NCBI RefSeq assembly: GCF_003951315.1
Contig: NZ_QLJH01000005.1
Coordinates: 124,001 to 188,000 of the forward strand
Reading direction: 5' to 3'
Source of the DNA: Sphingomonas sp. S-NIH.Pt15_0812
GTDB taxonomy: Bacteria > Pseudomonadota > Alphaproteobacteria > Sphingomonadales > Sphingomonadaceae
DNA length: 64,000 bases
Numbering within the stretch: position 1 is the stretch's first letter; each line of letters starts with the position of its first letter. Positions 29,220 through 38,303 of this stretch are shown piece by piece. The translations under genes and the position numbers were made by a program. A model generated the notes under the pieces. It saw only the letters and a list, made by a program, of their open reading frames with translations, ran no database searches and was not told where the DNA came from.

Positions 29220-31325
29220 ATGAACCTTGTTCTCGGCCTGCTGGCCTCTGCCGCCATGACCGCTTCGGCTGCGGAAGAGCCGCAACGTGGAACGGCCGCC
29301 ACCGCCAATGACGAGATCGTCGTCACCGGCGCGCAGACGGCGGGCAGCGACGACTATACGATCGACGGCCAGACCACCGCGACACGTCTGCCGCTCAGCC
29401 TGCGCGAGACGCCGCAATCGGTCAGCGTCGTCACGCGGGCGCAGATCCAGGACTTCCAACTCAACGACGTCAATGCGCTGCTCGCCTCGGTGCCGGGCGT
29501 GACCGTGCAATTCTCCGATACCGACCGCGTCTATTATTCGGCGCGGGGCTTCGACATCCAGACTTTCCAGATCGACGGCATTGGCGTGCCCTTCGCCTTT
29601 GGCATCCAGACCGGTTCGATCGACACCGCCATCTACGACCATATTGAGGTGCTGCGCGGCGCGCCGGGGCTCTTGTCCTCCACCGGCAATCCGGCGGCGG
29701 TGGTCAACTTCATCCGCAAGCGCCCGACCCGCGATCTGCAAGCCTCGGCCAGCGCGCAATATGGTTCCTATGACGCGCTGCGGCTGGAAAGCGACGTCAG
29801 CGTCCCGCTGACCCAGAACGGTAGCATCCGGGCGCGCGCGGTCGGCGTCTATTCCGATGCCGACAGCTATCTGGCGCGCAACCATCTGCGCCGCTGGACC
29901 GGCTATGGCATCGTCGAGGCGGATCTGGGTCCGGACACGGTGATCAGCGCCGGTTACGGCCATCAGGATCACAAGAGCCGGGGCGCGCTCTGGGGTGCCT
30001 TGCCGCTGCTCTACAGCGACGGCAGCCGCATCGCCTATCGCCGGTCGGACAGCACCGCGCCCGACTGGTCGAGCTGGGGCGTCGTCGACCGCCAGATCTT
30101 CGGCGACCTGACGCACAAGCTGGGTAACGGCTGGATCGCCCGCTTGAGCGCGATCCGCCGCGCGACCGACGAGGACAACCAACTCTTCTACGTCTATGGC
30201 AATCCGGACCGGACCACGGGGCAAGGGCTGCTCGATTATCCGGGGGCGTTCCGCGCGCCGACCCGGAACCTGACGCTGGAGGGCTATGTCACCGGCCCGG
30301 TCACGCTGTTCGGACGACAGCATGACGTGATGCTCGGCCTTAATCGCAGCGCGCAGAACTATCGCCAATATTCCAGCTATGGCGCGATCAACCAGCCGGT
30401 CAGCCTGCCCGACCTGATCGCCGGGCGCGCCGTCCGACCCGACTTCCCCAGCACCTATGACCTGAGCCTGGACCGGCATACCCGTCGCGAGACCGCCTAT
30501 GGCCTGGTGAGGCTGAGCCTCGCCGATCCGCTCAAGCTGATGATCGGCGGCAACCTGACCCATGCGACCAGCGCGGGCACGTCCTATGGAACGGCGGTCA
30601 ATTTCGACAACACCCGCTTCCTGCCCTTTGTCGGCGCGACGCTGGACGTGACGTCGAGCCTCAGCCTCTATGCCAGCTATGCGACCATCTTCAATCCGCA
30701 GACCGAGGTCGACCGGCTGAACCGGGTGTTGTCGCCGATCCGGGGCGACAATCTGGAGGCGGGCGTCAAGGGCGCATGGTTCGGTGGCCGGCTGAACGCC
30801 AGCGCGGCCCTGTTCCAGACACAGCAGAAGAACACCGCCGCCTATGCCGGCTTCGCCGCCGGTCGCAACTTCTACACCGGGCAGGATGCCAAGTCGCAGG
30901 GCGTGGAGCTGGACCTGGGCGGACAGCTCGCGCCGGGCCTGCAGGTGACGGGCGGCTATACGCTGATGCGCGTCGACGGGCAGGACGGGCAGCCGGTCCG
31001 CACCTTCGTGCCGCGCAACACCGGCCGGCTGAACGTCAGCTACTCGCCGCCGGCCTTCGACCGGATCAAGCTGGGCGCGGCGCTGCAATATCAGAGCCGC
31101 ATCTATTATGACGCGACCACCGCCACCGGCGTCGCCGCGCGCATCACCCAGGGCGACTATGCGCTGCTCGACCTGCTCGCCAGCTATCGCCTGACCGATC
31201 GGGTCGCGGTCAGCGCCAATCTGCGCAACGTCACCAACAGCCGGTACCTGACCGGCCTGACCTATGACCAGGCCTTTTACGGCGCGCCGCGCACCGTGCT
31301 GGGCACCGTCACCTTCCGCTACTGA
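29220..31325 (+). CDS. TonB-dependent siderophore receptor (FpvA/FhuE-like)
   Basis: Outer-membrane receptor of 701 residues. Short signal peptide (MNLVLGLLASAAMTASA), TonB-box-like DEIVVTGA, then plug sequences typical of ferri-siderophore receptors: LRETPQSVSVVTRAQIQDF, FDIQTFQIDGIGVPF and IEVLRGAPGLLSSTGNPAAV, followed by NFIRKRPT. The barrel ends with an aromatic residue (TVTFRY). ATG 29220 has AGGGAG upstream. It follows ald but has its own control region and a strong terminator downstream. No siderophore synthesis genes are in the window, so it probably scavenges foreign siderophores (inference). Confidence 0.9.
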   Translation: MNLVLGLLASAAMTASAAEEPQRGTAATANDEIVVTGAQTAGSDDYTIDGQTTATRLPLSLRETPQSVSVVTRAQIQDFQLNDVNALLASVPGVTVQFSDTDRVYYSARGFDIQTFQIDGIGVPFAFGIQTGSIDTAIYDHIEVLRGAPGLLSSTGNPAAVVNFIRKRPTRDLQASASAQYGSYDALRLESDVSVPLTQNGSIRARAVGVYSDADSYLARNHLRRWTGYGIVEADLGPDTVISAGYGHQDHKSRGALWGALPLLYSDGSRIAYRRSDSTAPDWSSWGVVDRQIFGDLTHKLGNGWIARLSAIRRATDEDNQLFYVYGNPDRTTGQGLLDYPGAFRAPTRNLTLEGYVTGPVTLFGRQHDVMLGLNRSAQNYRQYSSYGAINQPVSLPDLIAGRAVRPDFPSTYDLSLDRHTRRETAYGLVRLSLADPLKLMIGGNLTHATSAGTSYGTAVNFDNTRFLPFVGATLDVTSSLSLYASYATIFNPQTEVDRLNRVLSPIRGDNLEAGVKGAWFGGRLNASAALFQTQQKNTAAYAGFAAGRNFYTGQDAKSQGVELDLGGQLAPGLQVTGGYTLMRVDGQDGQPVRTFVPRNTGRLNVSYSPPAFDRIKLGAALQYQSRIYYDATTATGVAARITQGDYALLDLLASYRLTDRVAVSANLRNVTNSRYLTGLTYDQAFYGAPRTVLGTVTFRY

Positions 31326-31373
31326 CCAATGCGCCAGCCGGCGTTCCGCAAGGATCGGCCGGCTGGCGTCGGT

Positions 31374-31432
31374 GCCGATCCGGTCCTAGAAACCGGGCGG
31401 CAGGGGAACCGGGACCGGATCGGCGCTTTTTT
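31374..31432 (+). terminator. Intrinsic terminator after the siderophore receptor
   Basis: Perfect 13-bp stem GCCGATCCGGTCC / GGACCGGATCGGC, extendable through a wobble and a G-C pair, 25-base loop, then a T6 run at 31427-31432. Confidence 0.8.
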
Positions 31433-31459
31433 CCCTTGGTACCAAGACGGGGGATGAGA

Positions 31460-32464
31460 ATGCGATACTGGATCATGGGCATGATGGCGACGACGGCGGT
31501 GCTGGCGATGCCGGTCGAGGCGCAGCAACCCCGGGCCCGCACCGCGACCGCCATCTCCGCCGGTGATCGCCAGCAGGGCGCCGCCGCCAATCCGCAGCTG
31601 ACCGAGGAATTCGGCGGCGCCTATACCGGGCCGCAAGCCGCCTATGTCGAGCGGGTCGGTCGGCGGGTCGCCGTCGAGTCCGGCCTGTCCAATGCCGGCC
31701 GCGATTTCACGGTGACGACGCTGGATTCACCGATCGAGAACGCCTTCGCCATTCCCGGCGGCTATATCTACATCACCCGGCAGTTGCTCGGCCTGATGAA
31801 CTCGGAGGCGGAACTGGCCTCGGTGCTGGGGCATGAGGTCGGGCATGTCGCCGCGCGTCATGCCGCCGGCCGCAACACCCGCTCGACGATCGGCGCTTTG
31901 CTGGCGGCGGGCGCGGGGATCGCCACGGGCAGCGACATCGCCAGCCGCGTCGTCGGCACCGGCGCGCAACTCTATACGCTGCGCTACGGCCGCAACCAGG
32001 AATATGAGGCAGATGCGCTGGGCGTGCGCTACATGACCGCCGCCGGCTATGATCCCTATGCCGCCGCCGACATATTGAGCGCGCTCGATGCGTCCTCCGG
32101 CCTGTCGGCGCAGGCCGCCGGGACCGCCGGCCGCTCGGTGCCGACCTGGGCCTCGACCCATCCCAATGGCGCGGATCGGGTGCGCCGCGCGGCTCAACTC
32201 GCCGCAGCGACCGGAAAGCCGGAAACCGCGCCCGCGCAGGACACGCGCTTCCTGCGGATGCTCGATGGCCTGCCCTATGGCAAGGACAGCGACCGTCAGG
32301 TGATCCGGGTCGTCACGGTCGGCCCGCGGGACAGCGTCACTTCGCTTTCGGCGCGCATGGCGGTCCCGCAGCTGAAGCGCGAGCGCTTCCTGACGCTCAA
32401 CGGCCTGTCGGCCGAGCAGCCGCTGAAACCCGGCACGCTGGTGAAGCTGGTGGTCGCGCGCTGA
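31460..32464 (+). CDS. Secreted M48 family zinc metalloprotease
   Basis: 334 residues with signal peptide (MRYWIMGMMATTAVLAMPVE, cut near AQQ). The zinc-binding motif HEVGH lies in ASVLGHEVGHVAARHA and the third ligand Glu in NQEYEADALGVRYM; IPGGYIYITRQLL is also typical. The C-terminal 55 residues (RVVTVGPRDSVTSLSARMAV ... LNGL ... LKPGTLVKLV) resemble a LysM-like module that could hold the protein at peptidoglycan. Related to the BepA/LoiP group of periplasmic quality-control proteases. ATG 31460 chosen for the GGGGGA spacing; 31454 is possible. Confidence 0.9.
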   Translation: MRYWIMGMMATTAVLAMPVEAQQPRARTATAISAGDRQQGAAANPQLTEEFGGAYTGPQAAYVERVGRRVAVESGLSNAGRDFTVTTLDSPIENAFAIPGGYIYITRQLLGLMNSEAELASVLGHEVGHVAARHAAGRNTRSTIGALLAAGAGIATGSDIASRVVGTGAQLYTLRYGRNQEYEADALGVRYMTAAGYDPYAAADILSALDASSGLSAQAAGTAGRSVPTWASTHPNGADRVRRAAQLAAATGKPETAPAQDTRFLRMLDGLPYGKDSDRQVIRVVTVGPRDSVTSLSARMAVPQLKRERFLTLNGLSAEQPLKPGTLVKLVVAR

Positions 32465-32582
32465 CCGGCCCGACGCGTCGTCCCCGGCCTTCTACGACCA
32501 TTATTCCGCCCGCCGGCGCTGGTCCCGCCGGAATAGGTCGGATAGGATGACGTAAATAGATATTTTCCGGGGAGGATTTCCG

Positions 32583-34001
32583 ATGCGTACCGCCTTTGCC
32601 CTGGCCGCGCTTGCCATGACCACCGCGATCCCCGTCCTGGCGCAGGAGGCGACGCCGCCCCAGGTCCGCATCGACACCGGCACGCTGCGTGGCGGCAGCG
32701 CGGCCGGGGTGGTGTCGTTCAAGGGCATCCCCTTCGCCGCGCCGCCGGTCGGGCCGCTGCGCTGGCGTGCGCCACAGCCGGCGGCCTCCTGGTCGGGGGA
32801 GCGCGACGCCACCCGCTACGGCCATGACTGCATGCAGCTCCCCTTCCCCAGCGACGCCGCGCCGCTCGGCACGCCGCCGGCGGAGGACTGCCTCTACGCC
32901 AATGTCTGGAAACCGACCGGTGCGAAGGCCAAGCTGCCGGTGATGGTCTGGATCTATGGCGGCGGCTTCGTCAATGGCGGCTCGTCGCCGCCGACCTATT
33001 TGGGGGCGGACCTGGCCCGACAGGGCATCATGGTGGTCAGCTTCAATTATCGCCTGGGCCGGTTCGGCGCCTTTGCCCATCCAGCACTGACACGCGCCAA
33101 GGCCGATGGCCCCTATCTGGGCAATTACGGCTATCTCGACCAGATCGCCGCGCTACGCTGGGTCCGGCGCAACATCGCCGCTTTTGGTGGCGATCCGGAC
33201 AATGTGACGATCATCGGCGAGAGTGCGGGCGGCATGTCGGTCCACAATTTGCTCACCTCGCCACTGCTGATGAGGGAGCCCAAGGGCGCGGCCCTGTTCC
33301 ACAAGGCGGTGATCCAGTCGGGCGGCCCCGGCACCACCCCCGGCCCCAGCCTGGCGGAAGCCGAGGCGATCGGCGTCGCCTTCGCCACGGCCAAGGGGAT
33401 CGCCGCCGACGACCCGCAGGCGCTGGCGAAGCTGCGCGCGCTGCCGGCGGAGGCGGTGGTCGATGGCCTCAACCTGGCCGCCATGGCCCCGCCACCGGGC
33501 CAGCCGCGCACCTATAGCGGTCCGATCGTCGACGGACTGATCACCACCGTTCCCAGCACCGCCTATGCCAGCGGCCGCTTCCGGCAGGTGCCCATCATGC
33601 TGGGCGCGACCAGTGCCGATATCGGCGGACCGAACGGCTATATGATCGCAGGCGCGCGCAGCACGGCGGCGCAACTGGCGGCGCGGGGCGTGCCGACCTA
33701 TTATTACCGCTTCTCCTATGTCGCGTCGTCGGTACGCACGCCGGAGACGCAGGGCGCCGGGCACGCCACCGACATCCCCTTCTTCTTCGATACCGCCGCG
33801 ATCAAATATGGTGCGGCGACCAGCGCGACGGACCGGGCGGCGGGCAGGACCGCCAGCGCCTATCTAGTCCAGTTCGTCCGCACCGGAAACCCTGCCACCC
33901 CCGCCCTGCCCGCCTGGTCGGCCTATAGCGCCACGCAGCCGCAGATGCTGGACCTCGACGCGCAGGGCGGTGCGCATTTGGTCCGGGACACCGCCCCATA
34001 A
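32583..34001 (+). CDS. Secreted type-B carboxylesterase
   Basis: Alpha/beta-hydrolase of 472 residues with a signal peptide (MRTAFALAALAMTTAIPVLA). Family motifs: SFKGIPFAAPPVGPLRW near the N-terminus, EDCLYANVWKP (disulfide Cys), the oxyanion region VWIYGGGFVNGG, and the nucleophile elbow GESAGG with Ser214. The acidic residue is probably in ATSADIG and the His in GAGHATDIPFFF. Good GGGGAGG ribosome-binding site. About 120 bp separate it from the M48 gene. Natural ester substrate unknown. Confidence 0.92.
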   Translation: MRTAFALAALAMTTAIPVLAQEATPPQVRIDTGTLRGGSAAGVVSFKGIPFAAPPVGPLRWRAPQPAASWSGERDATRYGHDCMQLPFPSDAAPLGTPPAEDCLYANVWKPTGAKAKLPVMVWIYGGGFVNGGSSPPTYLGADLARQGIMVVSFNYRLGRFGAFAHPALTRAKADGPYLGNYGYLDQIAALRWVRRNIAAFGGDPDNVTIIGESAGGMSVHNLLTSPLLMREPKGAALFHKAVIQSGGPGTTPGPSLAEAEAIGVAFATAKGIAADDPQALAKLRALPAEAVVDGLNLAAMAPPPGQPRTYSGPIVDGLITTVPSTAYASGRFRQVPIMLGATSADIGGPNGYMIAGARSTAAQLAARGVPTYYYRFSYVASSVRTPETQGAGHATDIPFFFDTAAIKYGAATSATDRAAGRTASAYLVQFVRTGNPATPALPAWSAYSATQPQMLDLDAQGGAHLVRDTAP

Positions 34002-34044
34002 CGGGAATGAAGCCGGTAACATCCTTGCGTCCAATTGAACCATT

Positions 34045-34076
34045 TTGACTATCTTGTTCACCTAACTCCCTATAAT
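34045..34076 (+). promoter_or_regulatory. Candidate sigma-70-type promoter for the GGDEF-EAL gene
   Basis: TTGACT and TATAAT elements separated by 20 bp, in an AT-rich stretch 55-86 bp before the start at 34131. The spacer is longer than ideal, but the -10 is a perfect consensus. Confidence 0.4.
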
Positions 34077-34130
34077 ACATGTGGTTTGAGGAAAAAGCTG
34101 GGCGGGGGCACCGGCGGTCCGAGGGCGCTG

Positions 34131-36590
34131 ATGCGATTGGGGATGAAGCTCGGCTGGCTTGTGCTGCTCTGGCTGTCGGCCGTGCCTCTCTCGGCGCAAG
34201 GACAATCGATCGATCTTCGCACCCGCCTGTGCGGCACGATCCTGGCCGATGCGGCCGCCCCCATGACGGTACGCCGAGCGACCTATCGTTGCGGCACAGC
34301 TGCGCCGACCGCTGCCGCGCAAGGTTGGCTCTGGCTGCGTCTCGACGCCACCCGATTGCAGGGACTCCAGCCCGGCTGGCGCGTCGCCTTCGACCAGACC
34401 CGCTTCCGCAAGGTCGCGCTTCTGGTCGATACGGTCGAGGGATCGCGCCGGACCGTGCTGGATCATCAGGCGCTGGACGGCCATTGGGCACCGGGCGGTC
34501 GCTTGTTCTTCACGATCAACCAGCCCGGCACGGCCGTGCGCGGCCTGTATCTCGGCTTTGCGGGGATCGATGATCTCTCGCTGATCCGCCGGCTCGACGC
34601 GCAACCGGCGGACGGGCCGGGCTCCACCGACGCGCCCTGGCTATGGATCATGGGCCTGTTCACCGGCACCGTGCTCTCGGCGCTCTGCTATAATCTGGTG
34701 ATCGGCCCCGTCCGGCAGCGGGTGCAGCGGCAATGGACCTATCGTCGCTGGTACGTGCTCTGGGCCAGCCTGTCGCTGATCTATGGCCTGATCTGGTCGA
34801 ACGTCGCCGGCTTCCTGGCGCCCGGCCTGGTCGGGCCGATGGCGGTGCGGGTCGACTATGTCCTGGTCGGACTGCTGATCGCGGTCGGCAACGGCTTCTT
34901 CTTCGCCCTGGTCGATGAGGAGCGGTTGCCCGCCTGGATGCCGCGCGGGGGGCGGCTGCTCGGATATGCCGGCATCGTGGCGGGCCTGGTCGCCTCGATC
35001 GGCGCCCCCGTCCCGCCGGTGCCGAGCGATCGGGCGCTGAACGTCCTGGCGGGGATCGCCACCTTATGGGTCGGTCTGGCCGGCATGGTCGCGGTGTGGC
35101 GGGGCAGCCGGGCGGCGCGTTTCTACCTGCTCGGCTGGGGACCGGTGATCGCGATGCTGCTCGCCCGGCTCGGCCGCAATCTGGGATTGGTGCCGAGCAG
35201 CGATTCAATCGACATGGCGACCTTTTCCGCCTTCGCCTTCGAGGCGCTGGTCCTGTCGCTCGCCATTGCCGACCGGTTCGAGCGGTTGCGCCACGAACGC
35301 GATCAGGCGCGCACCGCCCGCGATGTCGAGCGGGCGGAGGCGCGGGCCATCCGTCTGTCGGCGCAGACCGACTTCCTGACCGGGCTGGGCAATCGCCAGC
35401 GGTTCCAGCACGATGTCACCCGCCTGATCGCCAGCAGCCATGGCTTCACCCTGTATCTGGTGGATATGGATTATCTGAAGCAGGTCAACGACCGGCTGGG
35501 CCATGCCGGCGGCGACGCATTGCTGCGCCAGGTCGGCCGGATGCTGGCCGATGTGGCGGAGGAGCAGGGCGGCTTTGCGGCACGGATCGGCGGCGACGAG
35601 TTCGCACTGCTGCTGCGGGACGACATGATGACCGGTCCCGCCCTCGACCAGGTGCAGGGCGGCACCTGGCACTTCGCCGAGGAACGCGGCGTCATCTCGC
35701 TCAGCATCGGCTCGGCGCGCTTCCCGGAGGATGCGGACACGCCCGACCTGCTCTACCAGAATGCCGATCTTGCGCTGTACAAGGCCAAGCGCCTGGGGCG
35801 CGGCCGGCATCAATCCTACCATCCGCTGCTGCGCGTCGACCGTCGCGCCCAGGCGGCGCTGGCGAACGATGCCGAAGCGGCGTTGCAGAACGGCGAGTTC
35901 CGCCTGTTCCTGCAACCGATCGTCGACCTCGCCTCCCGCCGGGTCGAGGGCCATGAAGCGCTGCTGCGCTGGCAGCATCCGATCTATGGCCTGATGGCGC
36001 CGAGCCAGTTCGAAACGGTCCTGACCAACAGCACGGTCGCACCGCGCATTCAGGCCTGGGTGCTGGAAAGCGCGCTGGCGCATCTGCGCGATGCGAATGG
36101 CAGCATCGGCCGGCTGGGCGTCAACTTCACCTCGCTGCAACTCGCCGAACCCGGCGCGGCGCGGCGGGTGCTCGACCGACTGGCGCATCATGGCGTGGCA
36201 CCGGGCCTACTCTGCGTCGAGGTGACCGAGAGCGTGATGCTGGATCGCGGCGCGGAGGCGGTGGTCCAGACGCTGCACGAGCTGAGCGCGGCCGGCATCA
36301 AGCTGGCGCTCGACGATTTCGGCACCGGCTTCGCCTCGCTGATCCATCTGCGTCGCCTGCCGATCGACACGATCAAGATCGACCGATCCTTTACCGCCGG
36401 CGTCGTGGAGGACGATCAGGGCGCTGCCGCGATAATCCATGCGATTGTCAGCCTGGGCGACGACCTGGGCAAGGCGGTGGTGGCGGAGGGGGTCGAGACC
36501 GAGGCGCAGGCGGTGGCCCTGCGCGCGCTGGGGTGCCGGCTGGGTCAGGGCTATCTCTATGGAATGCCCCGCGCCGCCGCCGCTGCCTGA
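34131..36590 (+). CDS. 7TM sensor with GGDEF and EAL domains (cyclic-di-GMP turnover)
   Basis: 819 residues. Signal peptide (MRLGMKLGWLVLLWLSAVPL), a periplasmic beta-sandwich of the 7TMR-DISM type to about residue 165, seven hydrophobic helices between about 170 and 375, a short coiled coil, then GGDEF (active-site motif intact at 487-491 in RIGGDEFALLL) and EAL (609-611 in GHEALLRWQHP). EAL metal/catalytic motifs NFTSLQL, DDFGTGFASL, KIDRSF and AEGVET are present, so both activities could exist. No RxxD inhibitory site is seen just before GGDEF. Start 34131 has GAGGG upstream. The ligand is unknown. Confidence 0.92.
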   Translation: MRLGMKLGWLVLLWLSAVPLSAQGQSIDLRTRLCGTILADAAAPMTVRRATYRCGTAAPTAAAQGWLWLRLDATRLQGLQPGWRVAFDQTRFRKVALLVDTVEGSRRTVLDHQALDGHWAPGGRLFFTINQPGTAVRGLYLGFAGIDDLSLIRRLDAQPADGPGSTDAPWLWIMGLFTGTVLSALCYNLVIGPVRQRVQRQWTYRRWYVLWASLSLIYGLIWSNVAGFLAPGLVGPMAVRVDYVLVGLLIAVGNGFFFALVDEERLPAWMPRGGRLLGYAGIVAGLVASIGAPVPPVPSDRALNVLAGIATLWVGLAGMVAVWRGSRAARFYLLGWGPVIAMLLARLGRNLGLVPSSDSIDMATFSAFAFEALVLSLAIADRFERLRHERDQARTARDVERAEARAIRLSAQTDFLTGLGNRQRFQHDVTRLIASSHGFTLYLVDMDYLKQVNDRLGHAGGDALLRQVGRMLADVAEEQGGFAARIGGDEFALLLRDDMMTGPALDQVQGGTWHFAEERGVISLSIGSARFPEDADTPDLLYQNADLALYKAKRLGRGRHQSYHPLLRVDRRAQAALANDAEAALQNGEFRLFLQPIVDLASRRVEGHEALLRWQHPIYGLMAPSQFETVLTNSTVAPRIQAWVLESALAHLRDANGSIGRLGVNFTSLQLAEPGAARRVLDRLAHHGVAPGLLCVEVTESVMLDRGAEAVVQTLHELSAAGIKLALDDFGTGFASLIHLRRLPIDTIKIDRSFTAGVVEDDQGAAAIIHAIVSLGDDLGKAVVAEGVETEAQAVALRALGCRLGQGYLYGMPRAAAAA

Positions 36591-36694
36591 TCCCGCTGCG
36601 CGTCTACGACCAAACAAAGGATTGCAGTCCGAAATGCTCGCTTGAAGCGGTTGTTTTTGGCGACCATTCTTCGACCGAACGGAGACTATGCCCC

Positions 36695-37801
36695 ATGGAA
36701 ATCGCCCGCCGCGACCTGATCCTGTCCGCCGCCGCGCTGTCACTGACCTCGACCGGCTGGGCGGCCGGGCGCGGTGACCGGCCGCTCGGCTATGCCATTG
36801 TCGGCCTGGGCACCTACGGCCTGAACGTCATCATCCCGCAATTCGCCAATTGCGCGCATAGCCGCCTGGCCGCCGTGGTCAGCGGCGATCCGGCCAAGGC
36901 GCAACGGGTCGCGGCGGAGCATAAACTGCCGGCGCGCTCCATCTATTCCTATGAAACGTTCGACAGCATCCGCAACAATCCGGACGTGGACATCGTCTAT
37001 GTCTGCCTGCCCAATTCGATGCACGCGGAATATACGATCCGCGCGGCGAAGGCCGGCAAGCATGTGATGTGCGAGAAGCCGATGGCGATCTCCGTCGCCG
37101 AATGCGAGGCGATGATCGCCGCGTGCAAACAGGCCAATCGCAAGCTGATGATCGGCTATCGCTGCCATTTCGAGCCGTTCAACCTGGAGGCGATGCGGTT
37201 GGCCAAAACGGGTGCGGCGGGCAAGATCCGCTATGTCCGCACCGAGCACGGCTTCGTCCAGCGCTCGCCCGAGGCGTGGCGGTTGAAACGGGCGCTGGCG
37301 GGCGGCGGTTCGCTGATGGACATGGGCGTCTACAGCCTCCAGGCGGCGCGCTACATGACCGGCGAGGAGCCGATCGCCGTCACCGCGCGCGAGTCCACCG
37401 ATCGCCGCGATCCCCGCTTCACCGAGGTGGAGGACATGATCGAATGGACGCTGGAATTCCCGTCGGGCGCGATCGCCGGCTGCCAGTCGATGTATAGCGC
37501 CAACCAGAACCACATTCTGCTGATGGGCGATACCGGCCGGATCGAGCTGGAGCCCGCCACCCGCTATGACGGCAACCATATGTGGACCGGCAAGGACGGC
37601 CGCGAACGCGAGATCACCCCGCCCCCCGGCCCCGCGAAGACGCAGTTCGCGGGGCAGCTCGACCATCTGGTGCAATGCATCCGCTCCGGGCGGGAACCGA
37701 TCGTCTCGGGCGAGGAGGGCCTGCGCGACATGCGGATCGTCGAGGCGATCTATCGTTCCGCGCGCGAGGGTCGCACGATCCGGCTGGACGGCCGGGCATG
37801 A
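36695..37801 (+). CDS. Tat-exported Gfo/Idh/MocA oxidoreductase, glucose-fructose oxidoreductase-like
   Basis: 368 residues. A twin-arginine signal (IARRDLILSAAALSLTSTGW) precedes the Rossmann domain: GYAIVGLGTYGLNVIIPQF, VVSGDPAKAQRVA, VYVCLPNSMHAEYTIRAAKA and GKHVMCEKPMA with the catalytic-loop Lys128. C-terminal segments such as MIGYRCHFEPFN, LAGGGSLMDMGVYSLQAARY and GEEGLRDMRIVEAIY closely resemble Zymomonas GFOR, a periplasmic enzyme with tightly bound NADP that oxidises glucose to gluconolactone while reducing fructose. Substrate is not proven. The cupin gene overlaps as ATGA, and a gluconolactonase lies next but converges. Confidence 0.88.
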   Translation: MEIARRDLILSAAALSLTSTGWAAGRGDRPLGYAIVGLGTYGLNVIIPQFANCAHSRLAAVVSGDPAKAQRVAAEHKLPARSIYSYETFDSIRNNPDVDIVYVCLPNSMHAEYTIRAAKAGKHVMCEKPMAISVAECEAMIAACKQANRKLMIGYRCHFEPFNLEAMRLAKTGAAGKIRYVRTEHGFVQRSPEAWRLKRALAGGGSLMDMGVYSLQAARYMTGEEPIAVTARESTDRRDPRFTEVEDMIEWTLEFPSGAIAGCQSMYSANQNHILLMGDTGRIELEPATRYDGNHMWTGKDGREREITPPPGPAKTQFAGQLDHLVQCIRSGREPIVSGEEGLRDMRIVEAIYRSAREGRTIRLDGRA

Positions 37802-38265
37802 GGCTGTTGCTGCTCCCGCTGCTGCTCGCCGCCCCGGCGGCGGCGCAGGCCGCCGACCCGACCGGCTTCGCCACCAGCGCCGAGGTGAAGGCGCAGGTGC
37901 AGGCGATGGACAAGGCGATGAAGCCCGGTCAGGGTTTCGCCTGGCAGCCGCTGGTCCGCGACGGTGATCGCTCGGCGGCGATCGAGATCTGGAAGAAGCC
38001 GGGCAAGCCGGCCGTCCATCCCGATCAGGCCGAATATGCGATCGTCCTTTCGGGAGCCGGCACGCTGATCTCCGGCGGTACGCTGGACGTGTCCCGCGTG
38101 GTCAAGCCCGACCTGACCGAGGGCGACCGGATCGTCGGCGGCACGACGCGGCGACTGGCGCCGGGCGACGTGATCCTGGTGCCGGCCGGCGTGCCGCACT
38201 GGTTCGGCATCACCGGCGACCGGCTGGTGCTGCTCGGCACGAAATGGCCGTCCGCGGCGAAATAG
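37798..38265 (+). CDS. Secreted cupin-domain protein
   Basis: 155 residues with a signal peptide (MRLLLLPLLLAAPAAAQA). A single cupin barrel: the first motif region is HPDQAEYAIVLSGAGTLISG (His and Glu ligands) and the second is PGDVILVPAGVPHWFGI (His). Translationally coupled to the GFOR-like gene (ATGA), so it probably acts in the same periplasmic pathway, perhaps as sugar isomerase, epimerase or binding protein. Specific role unknown. Confidence 0.85.
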   Translation: MRLLLLPLLLAAPAAAQAADPTGFATSAEVKAQVQAMDKAMKPGQGFAWQPLVRDGDRSAAIEIWKKPGKPAVHPDQAEYAIVLSGAGTLISGGTLDVSRVVKPDLTEGDRIVGGTTRRLAPGDVILVPAGVPHWFGITGDRLVLLGTKWPSAAK

Positions 38266-38303
38266 GTGGATCGTCCCTCCCCATCGGGGAGATCGGATAG
38301 GGA

